From: Labilibaculum filiforme
GTDB lineage: Bacteria > Bacteroidota > Bacteroidia > Bacteroidales > Marinifilaceae
Direction: 5' to 3'
NCBI RefSeq assembly: GCF_002843315.1
Contig: NZ_MVDD01000001.1
Span: forward strand, 310,001 to 374,000
DNA: 64,000 nucleotides
Under the pieces are notes generated by a model. It saw only the letters and a list, made by a program, of their open reading frames with translations. It did not search any database and was not told the origin of the DNA. The position numbers and the translations under genes are program-made. Numbering within the stretch: the stretch's first letter is position 1; the number at the start of each line of letters is the position of its first letter. This document shows positions 17,654 through 26,495 of the stretch, one piece after another.

Positions 17654-18703
17654 ATGTATAAAAAAATGATCATCCTTATTTTATTAACGATGGTGTTTTC
17701 GGAGTTGTCGCTGGCTCAGGAACCATCATTTGCGAAATATGGGGCTATCGACCGGCATGTAAAAAGAACTCCCGACAGTATTTCTCAAAACATTGTATTC
17801 CTTCACGATTACTTAGTTTCTATTGCAAAAACTGATGAAGATAAGATTCGTGCTTTTTACATGTGGATTATTGGCAATATAAAATATGAAGATCAGGTAG
17901 AACTACTTTTCGATCCTAACCTACTATTCTACCTCGGCTCGAATAACTGTTCGTCGCCAGTATGTGTGTTGCAAAAAAGAAAAGCTGTTTGTGAGGGATT
18001 TTCAAAAATTTTTGAATTTTTCTGCACTTATTCAGGATTAGAAACCTATAGCATTGGAGGTTACATTACCAAGAACGGAGCTTTACAAGATCGTGCAACA
18101 CATTCGTGGAATGTTGTAAAAATTAACAATGAATGGCGTTTTTTCGATTTAAGCTGGGCTCATGCAATACTCTATCACTCGGGAATTAAAAGTAAAACAA
18201 ATGAATTTTTTATGGTTGCCCCAGAAATTTTTATTCTGAGCCATTTACCAATAATCCGAATGTGGCAATTTTTAGAAACCCCAGTGCCATTGCCAATTTT
18301 TAACACCGGTGAAACACAAATAAAAACATATCTGAAAAATTCTACCTTTAAAACTATCTATAACTATACCGATAGTCTCGTTCAATTCAATCAAATGTCA
18401 GTTGCAGAACAACGACTTAAAACGGCGCAGGAAATATACAAAACCAATCCAGGCAACAAGTTTAATCTCGCCATAGAATATTATCGATATGCCCGAAACA
18501 TGCAAAATTTTAATGGCGAAATAGATCCTATCAACTATTATCGATTGATAAAAGCACGTGACAAAATGAAATTAGCCTTTAATCTGTTAAGAAGCTCTTC
18601 CGAAATTTCTTCACAAATCATGTGCTTACAAATAGAAGCTGAGCTTACAAAAATTGATAAACTTATCAGTAATGCCAACTCGCACATCAAATATTTAAAA
18701 TAA
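17654..18703 (+). CDS. secreted transglutaminase-like protein
   Basis: A 349-residue exported protein from the ATG at 17654; an in-frame GTG at 17642 would add four residues before a typical signal peptide (MYKKMIILILLTMVF, cleavage near SLAQ). The transglutaminase/protease-like core has the expected triad: Cys in RKAVCEGFSKIF, His in ATHSWNVV and Asp in FFDLSWA (113, 150 and 165 in this numbering). The C-terminal part (about 225-345) is helical. Members of this family act as cysteine proteases or peptide-processing enzymes; substrate unknown. The next gene is also an exported protein. Confidence 0.8.
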   Translation: MYKKMIILILLTMVFSELSLAQEPSFAKYGAIDRHVKRTPDSISQNIVFLHDYLVSIAKTDEDKIRAFYMWIIGNIKYEDQVELLFDPNLLFYLGSNNCSSPVCVLQKRKAVCEGFSKIFEFFCTYSGLETYSIGGYITKNGALQDRATHSWNVVKINNEWRFFDLSWAHAILYHSGIKSKTNEFFMVAPEIFILSHLPIIRMWQFLETPVPLPIFNTGETQIKTYLKNSTFKTIYNYTDSLVQFNQMSVAEQRLKTAQEIYKTNPGNKFNLAIEYYRYARNMQNFNGEIDPINYYRLIKARDKMKLAFNLLRSSSEISSQIMCLQIEAELTKIDKLISNANSHIKYLK

Positions 18704-18929
18704 CAATCCTACCTTTTCTCTTTGCTTATTTTTTTCATCCTTTATCGTTTCAACACAAAAAATACAGCAATTCCATCCGCAAACTAGTTCTATTTTTCAT
18801 CCTAAAAGACTGTTAATTATTTATTCATTTGAAAACCTTATTTAATTAAACTAAAATTACCACAACGATCCATTTTAATTCTTTAACACATTCCCTATCT
18901 TTACTTACTAATCAAAATACCCTCTACTC

Positions 18930-20306
18930 TTGAAATCATATCGTAAATTGTTTTCCATTTTTTTATTGTTGCTTTTGTGTTCGAAACTAAGTATTGCTCA
19001 AGGATCACACGAGAAGCGAGATAAAACAAGAATTTTATTTATTTTCGATGCTTCTCAAAGCATGAATGGATTCTGGGAAGAATCCAAAAAAATAAATATT
19101 GCCCGTAAATTTCTAATTCAAATGGTTGATAGTTTAGAATTGGAAGAAAATGTGGAGATGGCATTAAGAGTATACGGACATCAAAGTGTGGTTCCGCCTC
19201 AAGATTGTAACGATACTAAACTCGAAGTGCCTTTTAAACCAGGAAATGCAGGTGAAATAAGACAAACATTACGATACATCGACCCAAAGGGAACCACTCC
19301 TATTGCGCATTCGTTAGAACTTGCAGCTAATGATTTTCCTGAAGTAAATTCCGATGTGCGAAATGTAGTTATTCTAATTACCGACGGGGTTGAAGCTTGC
19401 GATGGAGATCCTTGCGCGGTTTCTCTGGAACTCCAAAAAAAAGGCATCTACTTAAAACCATTTATTATTGGAATTGGTTTAGATGTCGATTTTAAAAGTA
19501 GCTTCGAATGCATCGGTAATTACCTAGAAGTAAAAAAAGAAGAACGCTTTGGAGGTACTCTGGAATATGTTATTTCGCAGGTTTTAAATAAAACTTCGGC
19601 ACAAATCAATTTGATTGATGCCAATGGCTCACCAACAGAAACCGATGTTCCAATGACATTTTACAATTCTGTTTCAGATAAAGTAAGGTATCAATTTATG
19701 CATACCATGAATGCTAAAGGCAATCCCGACACCTTATTCCTAGATCCATTACTTACCTATAATATTACTATTCATACCATTCCCGAATTGCATCGCGACA
19801 GCGTAAGAATGGTTGCGGGAAAACATACTTCTATTGGATTTGATGCTCCCCAAGGAATGCTAAAAGTAGAATGTCCTAGAACTACTATGTACAAAGATTT
19901 ACAAGTTCTAATCCGAAAAAATACAGAAATTATAAATATCCAAACTCCCGACGAGATAACTAAATACCTAACTGGCAAATACGATTTGGAAGTATTAAGC
20001 CTTCCTAGAATCAAAATTCCAAATGTAGAGATTAATCAAAGCAAAACAACCTCCATAACAATTCCACAACCTGGATTGGTAACTATATTTAAACCAACTA
20101 CTGGCCCTTGCAGTTTATTTGTTCAAAAAGGAAACAAATTGGAATGGATTCATAACATCCCTGAAAAATCGTTGCGAGAAACCTTAACCCTTCAGCCGGG
20201 TGTATATCATATTATATTTAGAAACAAAAATGCCTACCTATCGCAAAGCTCTAGAAAAGCAAGTTTTGTGATAACATCCGGCAAATCAATACCTGTGCGT
20301 TTGTAA
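18930..20306 (+). CDS. secreted VWA domain protein
   Basis: A 458-residue exported protein. TTG at 18930 is the start that gives a good signal peptide (MKSYRKLFSIFLLLLLCSKL, cleavage near SIAQ); no ATG fits. The von Willebrand A domain spans about 33-215 with an intact MIDAS motif DASQS (Asp40, Ser42, Ser44), the TTP threonine in DPKGTTPIAHSL and LITDGVEAC, so metal-dependent ligand binding is likely. The rest (about 220-458) is beta-rich and resembles repeated small Ig-like or PEGA-like strands, though I cannot assign a family. A TATCTTTA element lies 26 bases before the start. Role unknown, probably protein binding at the envelope. Confidence 0.8.
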   Translation: MKSYRKLFSIFLLLLLCSKLSIAQGSHEKRDKTRILFIFDASQSMNGFWEESKKINIARKFLIQMVDSLELEENVEMALRVYGHQSVVPPQDCNDTKLEVPFKPGNAGEIRQTLRYIDPKGTTPIAHSLELAANDFPEVNSDVRNVVILITDGVEACDGDPCAVSLELQKKGIYLKPFIIGIGLDVDFKSSFECIGNYLEVKKEERFGGTLEYVISQVLNKTSAQINLIDANGSPTETDVPMTFYNSVSDKVRYQFMHTMNAKGNPDTLFLDPLLTYNITIHTIPELHRDSVRMVAGKHTSIGFDAPQGMLKVECPRTTMYKDLQVLIRKNTEIINIQTPDEITKYLTGKYDLEVLSLPRIKIPNVEINQSKTTSITIPQPGLVTIFKPTTGPCSLFVQKGNKLEWIHNIPEKSLRETLTLQPGVYHIIFRNKNAYLSQSSRKASFVITSGKSIPVRL

Positions 20307-20397
20307 GCATATTGATTTACAATATTCTAAATAGTAAAAAACCTCAATTTATAAGCTTTTATTAGGCGTTTACATGATGCTAAAAGGCATTTTTGTA

Positions 20398-20405
20398 TAT
20401 CTTTG
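20398..20405 (+). promoter_or_regulatory. putative -7 promoter element of tkt
   Basis: TATCTTTG matches the Bacteroidetes -7 consensus TAnnTTTG. It lies 55 bases before the transketolase ATG. No TTTG box is seen at the expected -33 spacing. Confidence 0.45.
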
Positions 20406-20460
20406 CATGCATTAATAAAACCTTACCAAGTTTTTATCATCTAAAATCTCATTTTTCAAA

Positions 20461-22521
20461 ATGGATCTAAAAGAAATGAAAAACCAAGCGGATCTGACAG
20501 TAACTGACATGGCTGCGAATAATGTTCGTGTCCTTGCAGCTGCTATGGTAGAGAAAGCTAAATCCGGGCATCCGGGTGGTGCTATGGGCGGAGCCGATTT
20601 TATCAACGTTCTTTATTCTGAATTTTTAAATTTTGACCCAACAGACATGAACTGGATTAATCGTGATCGATTTTTCCTAGACCCAGGTCACATGTCTCCA
20701 ATGTTGTATTCCATTCTTTCCCTTACCGGAAATTATACAATGGATGAACTGGCAAATTTCAGACAGTGGGGAAGTCCAACTCCTGGTCACCCCGAAGTTG
20801 ATTTTGCTAGAGGTGTTGAAAACACTTCAGGTCCTCTAGGACAAGGTCATACAATGGCGGTTGGTGCTGCAATTGCAGAGCGTTTTCTAGCTGCTCGTTT
20901 TGGTGACTGGATGTCGCACAAAATTTACACTTTCATTTCTGATGGTGGAATACAGGAAGAAATTGCTCAGGGTGCAGGTAGAATTGCCGGAACATTAGGC
21001 TTAAGTAACCTAATCATGTTCTACGATTCAAATAACATTCAGCTTTCAACCAAAGTAGAGGAAGTTACTACTGAAGATACTGCTAAAAAGTATGAAGCTT
21101 GGAACTGGAATGTTATTTCGATTAAAGGCAATGATGCCAATGAAATTCGTAAAGCTTTAACTGCTGCCAATAAAGAAAGCGAACGACCAACTATTATCAT
21201 CGGAAAAACCCTTATGGGAAAAGGTGCTGTTGACGCAGATGGTTGCAGCTTCGAAAATATGGTTTCTACTCACGGACAGCCATTGGGTGCTGCTGGTGCG
21301 TCGATCAATAAAACAATCGAAAACCTAGGTGGAAACGCAGAAAATCCTTTCCAAATTTTCCCAGAGGTAAAAGAATATTATGCCGAAGTTTTAAAGAAAA
21401 AACAAGCATTTGCAGCTAACAAGAAAGCAGAACAAGCAACTTGGACGAAAGCAAATCCTGAATTGGCAGCTAAATTAGAAAAGTTTTTTAGCAACGAAGC
21501 TCCTGAACTTGACTATGAAGCAATTGTTCAGAAAGCTGGCGATGCTACCCGTTCTGCATCATCGGTTGTTTTAGCTGAATTGGCTAAAAATGTGGATAAT
21601 ATGATTGTATCATCAGCCGATTTAAGTAATTCTGATAAAACAGATGGTTTCCTTAAAAACACCAAAGCACTTGCAAAAGGTGATTTTACTGGAGCTTTCC
21701 TTCAAGCAGGTGTTGCCGAATTAACAATGGCTTCTATTTGTAACGGTATTGCTCTTCACGGTGGTGTTATTGCTGCTTGTGGAACTTTCTTTGTATTTTC
21801 TGATTATATGAAACCTGCTGTGCGTTTATCTGCATTAATGCAAGTTCCTGTAAAATATATCTGGACACACGATGCTTTCCGTGTAGGAGAAGATGGACCT
21901 ACTCATCAACCAATTGAACAAGAAGCTCAAATTCGTTTGCTAGAGCAATTAAAAAATCACTCCGGACAAATGAGTTTATTAGCACTTCGTCCGGCTGATG
22001 CTGATGAAGCTACTGTTGCTTGGAAAATGGCAATGGAGAACACAAAAACTCCTACTGCTTTAATTCTTTCCCGTCAGAATATTACAAAACTTCCATCGAA
22101 AGAGAATCGTTATCAGGAAGCTCTTCAGGCGCAAAAAGGTGCTTACATTGTAGAAAAACCTACAACTACTCCTGACGTTGTTCTTTTAGCAAGTGGATCG
22201 GAAGTGGCAACTTTGGTTGACGGTGCTAAAATATTACGTTCCGAAAAAGGATTGAATGTACAAGTTGTATCTGTTCCTTCAGAAGGATTGTTCCGGACTC
22301 AATCTGCAGCCTATCAAAACGAGGTAATTCCTGCTGGAATTCCTGTTCTTGGATTAACTGCCGGTTTACCTGTAACTCTTCTTGGTTTAGTTGGCCCCTT
22401 AGGTAAATCTATTGGATTGGATCATTTTGGATATTCAGCTCCTGCCAGTGTTTTAGATCAGAAATTTGGTTATACTCCAGAAAATGTTGTGAAAGAAGTA
22501 GAAGCTTTACTTCAAAAATAA
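20461..22521 (+). CDS. tkt: transketolase
   Basis: A 686-residue full-length transketolase of the non-oxidative pentose phosphate pathway, moving two-carbon units between sugar phosphates with thiamine pyrophosphate. N-terminal TPP domain: KSGHPGG (His37), DPGHMSP, SPTPGHPE (His110) and the metal/TPP segment SDGGIQEE with NNIQLS. Pyrimidine domain from about 360 (DLSNSDKT, GVAELTMASICNG, HDAFRVGEDGPTHQPIEQ) and the C-terminal domain from about 560 (LLASGSEVATLVDGA). The GDG motif is SDGG, a change within family variation. Own promoter and terminator suggest a single-gene unit. Confidence 0.95.
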   Translation: MDLKEMKNQADLTVTDMAANNVRVLAAAMVEKAKSGHPGGAMGGADFINVLYSEFLNFDPTDMNWINRDRFFLDPGHMSPMLYSILSLTGNYTMDELANFRQWGSPTPGHPEVDFARGVENTSGPLGQGHTMAVGAAIAERFLAARFGDWMSHKIYTFISDGGIQEEIAQGAGRIAGTLGLSNLIMFYDSNNIQLSTKVEEVTTEDTAKKYEAWNWNVISIKGNDANEIRKALTAANKESERPTIIIGKTLMGKGAVDADGCSFENMVSTHGQPLGAAGASINKTIENLGGNAENPFQIFPEVKEYYAEVLKKKQAFAANKKAEQATWTKANPELAAKLEKFFSNEAPELDYEAIVQKAGDATRSASSVVLAELAKNVDNMIVSSADLSNSDKTDGFLKNTKALAKGDFTGAFLQAGVAELTMASICNGIALHGGVIAACGTFFVFSDYMKPAVRLSALMQVPVKYIWTHDAFRVGEDGPTHQPIEQEAQIRLLEQLKNHSGQMSLLALRPADADEATVAWKMAMENTKTPTALILSRQNITKLPSKENRYQEALQAQKGAYIVEKPTTTPDVVLLASGSEVATLVDGAKILRSEKGLNVQVVSVPSEGLFRTQSAAYQNEVIPAGIPVLGLTAGLPVTLLGLVGPLGKSIGLDHFGYSAPASVLDQKFGYTPENVVKEVEALLQK

Positions 22522-22541
22522 TATACATTACAACTATAATT

Positions 22542-22573
22542 ATCCGGGATCCTTTCGATTCCGGATTTTTTTT
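22542..22573 (+). terminator. terminator of tkt
   Basis: Stem ATCCGGGATC / GATTCCGGAT with a 5-base loop, followed by eight T. It starts 20 bases after the tkt stop. Confidence 0.8.
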
Positions 22574-22672
22574 GATCCTGATTTAAACCTTCGTCCAATA
22601 AAATAGTCTTACCTAACGCACCACAAGTGTAAAATAACTATTTTTAGTATCTATCATTAGAATACACAATTA

Positions 22673-23230
22673 ATGAACAACAAATCTGACGAAGAAATAT
22701 TAGAGCTTTTTCACAATAAGCAAACACAAAGTCAGGCATTTTCTTTTTTGGTAAAGAAATATCAAGAAAGATTATATTGGCAAATCAGAAAAATTGTTCT
22801 CCAACACGACGACTCTGATGACGTTTTGCAAAATACTTTCGTGAAAATATGGAAAGGCTTACAAAATTTCAGATCCGACTCTCAACTATTTACCTGGATG
22901 TTTCGAATTGCTACCAACGAAGCATTAACTTTTCTGAAAGAAAAACAGAAAAAACATTTGGGATACGCCAACAGTGAATTGGAAGATTTGCTTTTAGCAA
23001 ATTTAGAAGCCGATCCATTTTTTGATGGAAATAAAGCGCAACTAGAACTTCAAAAAGCAATACTGCAACTGCCTGAAAAACAACGATTGGTTTTTAATAT
23101 GAAATATTTCGATGATTTAAAATACGACGAAATGTCTGAAATTTTAGAAACTTCAGTCGGTGCATTAAAAGCATCCTACCATCATGCGGTAAAAAAAATC
23201 GAATCGTTTTTAAAACTTAAAGAGGTGTAA
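22673..23230 (+). CDS. ECF-family RNA polymerase sigma factor
   Basis: A 185-residue sigma-70 of the extracytoplasmic-function type. Region 2 is at about 22-95 (YQERLYWQIRKIVLQHDDSDDVLQNTFVKIWKGL, FRSDSQLFTWMFRIATNEAL) and region 4 at about 120-180 (LPEKQRLVFNMKYFDDLKYDEMSEILETSVGALKASYHHAVKKI). It lacks region 3, as ECF factors do. Two genes follow closely: a single-span membrane protein and a Spy-like periplasmic protein, which fits a sigma/anti-sigma/sensor set responding to envelope stress. A TATTTTTA element lies 26 bases before the start. Confidence 0.92.
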   Translation: MNNKSDEEILELFHNKQTQSQAFSFLVKKYQERLYWQIRKIVLQHDDSDDVLQNTFVKIWKGLQNFRSDSQLFTWMFRIATNEALTFLKEKQKKHLGYANSELEDLLLANLEADPFFDGNKAQLELQKAILQLPEKQRLVFNMKYFDDLKYDEMSEILETSVGALKASYHHAVKKIESFLKLKEV

Positions 23231-23274
23231 ATTAAACCAATTCCTATTCCGACAGTCTAAACACTATACGAAAC

Positions 23275-23673
23275 ATGAATAATTTATCAGATATGAAAAA
23301 CGATCATCCATTTAAGGTTCCTGAAGATTACTTCGCAAACCTAAGCGATCGAATACAGGACAAAATAGCTATTGAAGAAAAACCAAATAAACGATTAATT
23401 CAAGTACTCAAACCATATTTTTGGATGGCGGCAAGTGTAATCGGTATTGTTTTTATTGCCAAAATTGTACTTACGAATTCTGTTCCTTCAGAATATAAGA
23501 TTCAACAATTATCGCAAAAAGAAAATACAATTATTGATACTCAAAATACAAATACAAGCTTAGATGAACTTAATTGGTTCCCCGATGAAACATCTGAGGC
23601 TACATCTGATGAAATCATAGAATATCTTTCTGATTTCGACATCGATTCAGAATTATTATTAGCAAACTTATAA
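23275..23673 (+). CDS. single-span membrane protein, putative anti-sigma partner
   Basis: A 132-residue protein, 44 bases after the ECF sigma gene. It opens with PFKVPEDYFANLSDRIQDKI, a segment common in Bacteroidetes ECF-linked membrane proteins, has one membrane helix at about 48-65 (YFWMAASVIGIVFIAKIVL) and an acidic outer tail ending ELLLANL. It lacks the HxxxCxxC zinc motif of ZAS anti-sigma factors. The anti-sigma role is inferred from position and topology only. The downstream gap is 10 bases. Confidence 0.6.
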   Translation: MNNLSDMKNDHPFKVPEDYFANLSDRIQDKIAIEEKPNKRLIQVLKPYFWMAASVIGIVFIAKIVLTNSVPSEYKIQQLSQKENTIIDTQNTNTSLDELNWFPDETSEATSDEIIEYLSDFDIDSELLLANL

Positions 23674-23683
23674 TAAGCCATAC

Positions 23684-24160
23684 ATGAAACAAATTTTAAT
23701 TATACTAACACTTGTTATAGCCTTTAGTCATTCAAGTACTGCTCAAGAAAGAGGACACGGTATGCACGATCATATGAGCGAAAAATTCGCCGCTCAAAAA
23801 ATCTCTTTCATCACCCAAAAATTAGAGCTAACTCCTGATGAAGCTCAAGTATTTTGGCCATTGTACAATGAATTGGAAAAAAAGAAGAGTGAAAACAGAG
23901 AACAAGCTAAAATTCTTTTCAGGAAACTACGAAGTAGCTCTGAAGGATTATCGGATAAAGAATTAGGAGTGCTAAGCGATGAACTTATTGAAATTAAATT
24001 GCAGGATGCAAACCTTCAAAAAGAGTACCATCTCAAATTTAAAAAAGTGCTCTCCGCAAAAAAGATTCTAACTCTTTATCATACCGAAAAACAGTTTCAA
24101 AGCATGCTTTTAAAGCAGATAAAAGAACGAGGAAGACATCAACACGATGAACAGGAATAA
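23684..24160 (+). CDS. Spy/CpxP-like periplasmic protein
   Basis: A 158-residue exported protein (signal peptide ending near STAQ) with an HGMHDHM His-rich start to the mature part. It is nearly all helical, with the LxLTPDEAQVFWPLYNELEKK segment at about 50-70 that resembles the LTxxQ motif of Spy/CpxP/CnrX-type sensors and chaperones. A His-rich C-terminus (GRHQHDEQE) could bind metal. Gene order behind an ECF sigma factor supports a periplasmic stress or metal sensing role; this is inference. Confidence 0.65.
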   Translation: MKQILIILTLVIAFSHSSTAQERGHGMHDHMSEKFAAQKISFITQKLELTPDEAQVFWPLYNELEKKKSENREQAKILFRKLRSSSEGLSDKELGVLSDELIEIKLQDANLQKEYHLKFKKVLSAKKILTLYHTEKQFQSMLLKQIKERGRHQHDEQE

Positions 24161-24164
24161 CACA

Positions 24165-24199
24165 AAAAGGGCTGTCGATAGTAAATTGACAGCCCTTTT
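24165..24199. terminator. bidirectional terminator between the Spy-like gene and hisS
   Basis: A perfect 12-bp stem, AAAAGGGCTGTC with GACAGCCCTTTT, and an 11-base loop. A/T tracts at both feet let it serve both converging genes. Confidence 0.85.
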
Positions 24200-24225
24200 A
24201 ATATCTAATTGGAATAGCTTAGAGA

Positions 24226-25587
24226 CTATGCTAATCGATTAATTAGTTGCTCTGGAGTCAACTTCTCCTGATCTCCACTTTCCATATTCTTTAAACTTAC
24301 AACTCCTTCTTCCACTTCCGATTCTCCCACCAAAATTACAAAAGGAATATTTTTATTGTTGGCATAAGTCATCTGTTTTTTCATTTTAGAAGAATCTGGA
24401 TACATTTCTGCATTAATTCCATTTGCTCTTAACTTTGCTAATATTGGCAAACAAAACGCCTCCTCTTTTTGTCCGAAATTAATGAACAATACTTTGGTAG
24501 TGATGCCTGTATTAGTAGGAAACTTTCCCATTTGCTCTAACACATCGTAAATACGATCGGCACCAAACGAAATACCTACACCCGAAACATCCTTCAATCC
24601 AAAAATACCAGTTAAATCATCGTAACGACCACCACCCGTGATGCTGCCAAATTCCATATCTTTCGATTTTACCTCAAAAATAGCTCCAGTATAATAATTT
24701 AATCCTCGGGCTAAAGTCAAATCCAATTCCACTTCTGTTTGTACATCCAATTGCGACAAATAAGTAAAAACTGTTTCCAACTCTTCAATTCCTTTTCTCC
24801 CAATTTCTGAAGTAGAAAGAAGTTCTTTTAACTTCGCCAACTTTTCGGAATTAGAACCCGACAACAAAATAATTGGTTGTAATGTATCAATAGCTTCCTG
24901 AGGAATTCCTTTTTCAACCAATTCTTTATTCACATTTTCCAATCCAATTTTATCCAGCTTATCGATTGCAACAGTGATATCAACAATTTTTTCGGCCTCC
25001 CCAATAATTTCTGCAATTCCTGCTAAAACCTTACGATTATTCAACTTCACTACAACATTCAACTGAAGCCTTTTGTACACCTGATCGACAATCTGAATAA
25101 GTTCCACCTCGTTTAAAAGTGAATTGCTACCAATTACATCAACATCGCATTGGAAAAACTCACGATAACGACCTTTCTGTGGTCTATCAGCTCTCCAAAC
25201 CGGTTGAATCTGATAACGTTTAAAAGGAAAATCAATTTCGTTACGATGTTGCACAACGTAACGTGCGAAAGGCACTGTAAGATCATACCTTAACCCTTTC
25301 TCACTAATTTTTGTGGTTAGTTTTACCGAATTCTTTTCCCGAATTTGTTCCTCATTTATTTTAGAAAGAAAATCTCCCGAATTCAGCACTTTAAACAATA
25401 GTTTATCTCCTTCTTCTCCATATTTTCCCATAAGAGTAGAAAGGTTTTCCATTGAAGGAGTTTCAATCGGCATAAAACCATATAACTGAAACACCTCTTT
25501 TATGGTATCAAAAATATAGTTTCTCTTTACCATTTCAACAGGAGAGAAATCTCTCGTCCCTTTAGGAATAGACGGTTTTTGAGCCAT
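24226..25587 (-). CDS. hisS: histidine--tRNA ligase
   Basis: A 453-residue class II aminoacyl-tRNA synthetase that charges tRNA-His. Motif 1 near residues 40-50, motif 2 at 124-150 ([28 protein letters not shown]), histidine-specific [10 protein letters not shown] near 300, motif 3 with GGGRYDDL and [11 protein letters not shown], and a C-terminal anticodon-binding domain from about 365. All key residues are seen. Length is normal for the bacterial/Bacteroidetes form. Confidence 0.96.
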   Translation of the reverse strand: MAQKPSIPKGTRDFSPVEMVKRNYIFDTIKEVFQLYGFMPIETPSMENLSTLMGKYGEEGDKLLFKVLNSGDFLSKINEEQIREKNSVKLTTKISEKGLRYDLTVPFARYVVQHRNEIDFPFKRYQIQPVWRADRPQKGRYREFFQCDVDVIGSNSLLNEVELIQIVDQVYKRLQLNVVVKLNNRKVLAGIAEIIGEAEKIVDITVAIDKLDKIGLENVNKELVEKGIPQEAIDTLQPIILLSGSNSEKLAKLKELLSTSEIGRKGIEELETVFTYLSQLDVQTEVELDLTLARGLNYYTGAIFEVKSKDMEFGSITGGGRYDDLTGIFGLKDVSGVGISFGADRIYDVLEQMGKFPTNTGITTKVLFINFGQKEEAFCLPILAKLRANGINAEMYPDSSKMKKQMTYANNKNIPFVILVGESEVEEGVVSLKNMESGDQEKLTPEQLINRLA

Positions 25588-25707
25588 TTTTAAGTCTTTA
25601 TTTTGGTTATTTTATTAGAGCTACAAAATTATCAAATTATTTGATAGATACCAGAGTATTCTATTGAGATCTGCATTTGACTTATAAAACAGAGCAGTGC
25701 TTCTATT

Positions 25708-26043
25708 TTATTTCCTTTTAATTCTACGAAATAGATTCGCAAAAAAATCGACTAATGATCCTAAAACAAATGGATAATACCACCACTTTATATCGAAGAC
25801 AATCAAAAGAAATATGGAAAGAAGAAATAAAAGGTTTACCGACAATTTTAAATACTCCAAAATCCACCAATCCTTTCGGCTTTTAGTAAATAACAATCGT
25901 ATTTGTACGCCCGAATAAAGTAGAATTCCCACTGCAAAAATTACTTCTCCATACGATAATTGTTTTATTATTCGATAACCTCCCAAAAAAGCAAGGACAA
26001 GCCCTATAAAATAGATTGTCTTGTAAATAGAAAAGGAGTTCAT
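25708..26043 (-). CDS. hypothetical small membrane protein
   Basis: A 111-residue protein with about four hydrophobic segments (8-24, 33-49, 68-83, 86-100), a basic loop after each and a Lys/Arg-rich end (LFRRIKRK). I do not recognise a family. It follows the DUF4870 gene by 4 bases, so the two are probably translated from one transcript and may work together in the membrane. Confidence 0.6.
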   Translation of the reverse strand: MNSFSIYKTIYFIGLVLAFLGGYRIIKQLSYGEVIFAVGILLYSGVQIRLLFTKSRKDWWILEYLKLSVNLLFLLSIFLLIVFDIKWWYYPFVLGSLVDFFANLFRRIKRK

Positions 26044-26047
26044 TCTC

Positions 26048-26404
26048 TCAATTTATAAATTTAATAGTTAAAGGATATTGATAATCTTCCCCGTTTAAGG
26101 TTTTGACAATCGCCAAAATAACAAAAATTAAATTTAGCAAAGCAAGCCCTATCAGCAATAAAACTCCTATGCCAATAAAAACTAGTATGGAGGATATAAA
26201 AATGTATATACTCATCGAAATCTGAAAATTAATGGCTTTTTTTCCTTCTCGATCCACCAACTTGGAGTAATCTTTTTTCATCGACCACAAAATAAGTGGA
26301 CCGATTACATTACCGAAAACGGGTACTATTATTCCTGCAAAAGATGCTAAATGACAGAACATTGCCCAGTTTTTTTCATCGGAAGGTGTTGCAAATTGAT
26401 TCAT
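26048..26404 (-). CDS. DUF4870 domain membrane protein
   Basis: A 118-residue membrane protein starting at the ATG at 26404; a longer frame starts at 26470, but DUF4870 proteins begin near SDEKNWAMFCHLASFAG, so the inner start is preferred. Features: the HLASFAG(I)IVPVFGNVIGPLILWSMKKD signature and two further membrane helices at about 65-105, with SFKINFQISM-like QISMSIYIFI. Function unknown. It pairs with the downstream small membrane protein. Confidence 0.85.
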   Translation of the reverse strand: MNQFATPSDEKNWAMFCHLASFAGIIVPVFGNVIGPLILWSMKKDYSKLVDREGKKAINFQISMSIYIFISSILVFIGIGVLLLIGLALLNLIFVILAIVKTLNGEDYQYPLTIKFIN

Positions 26405-26495
26405 AAAAAACAAATATAAGTGACTAATGATATTACTGATCAAGGTACAAAAATAAGGGAAAACTTTCATTTGAAAATCTTCCCCCTTTTAAATA

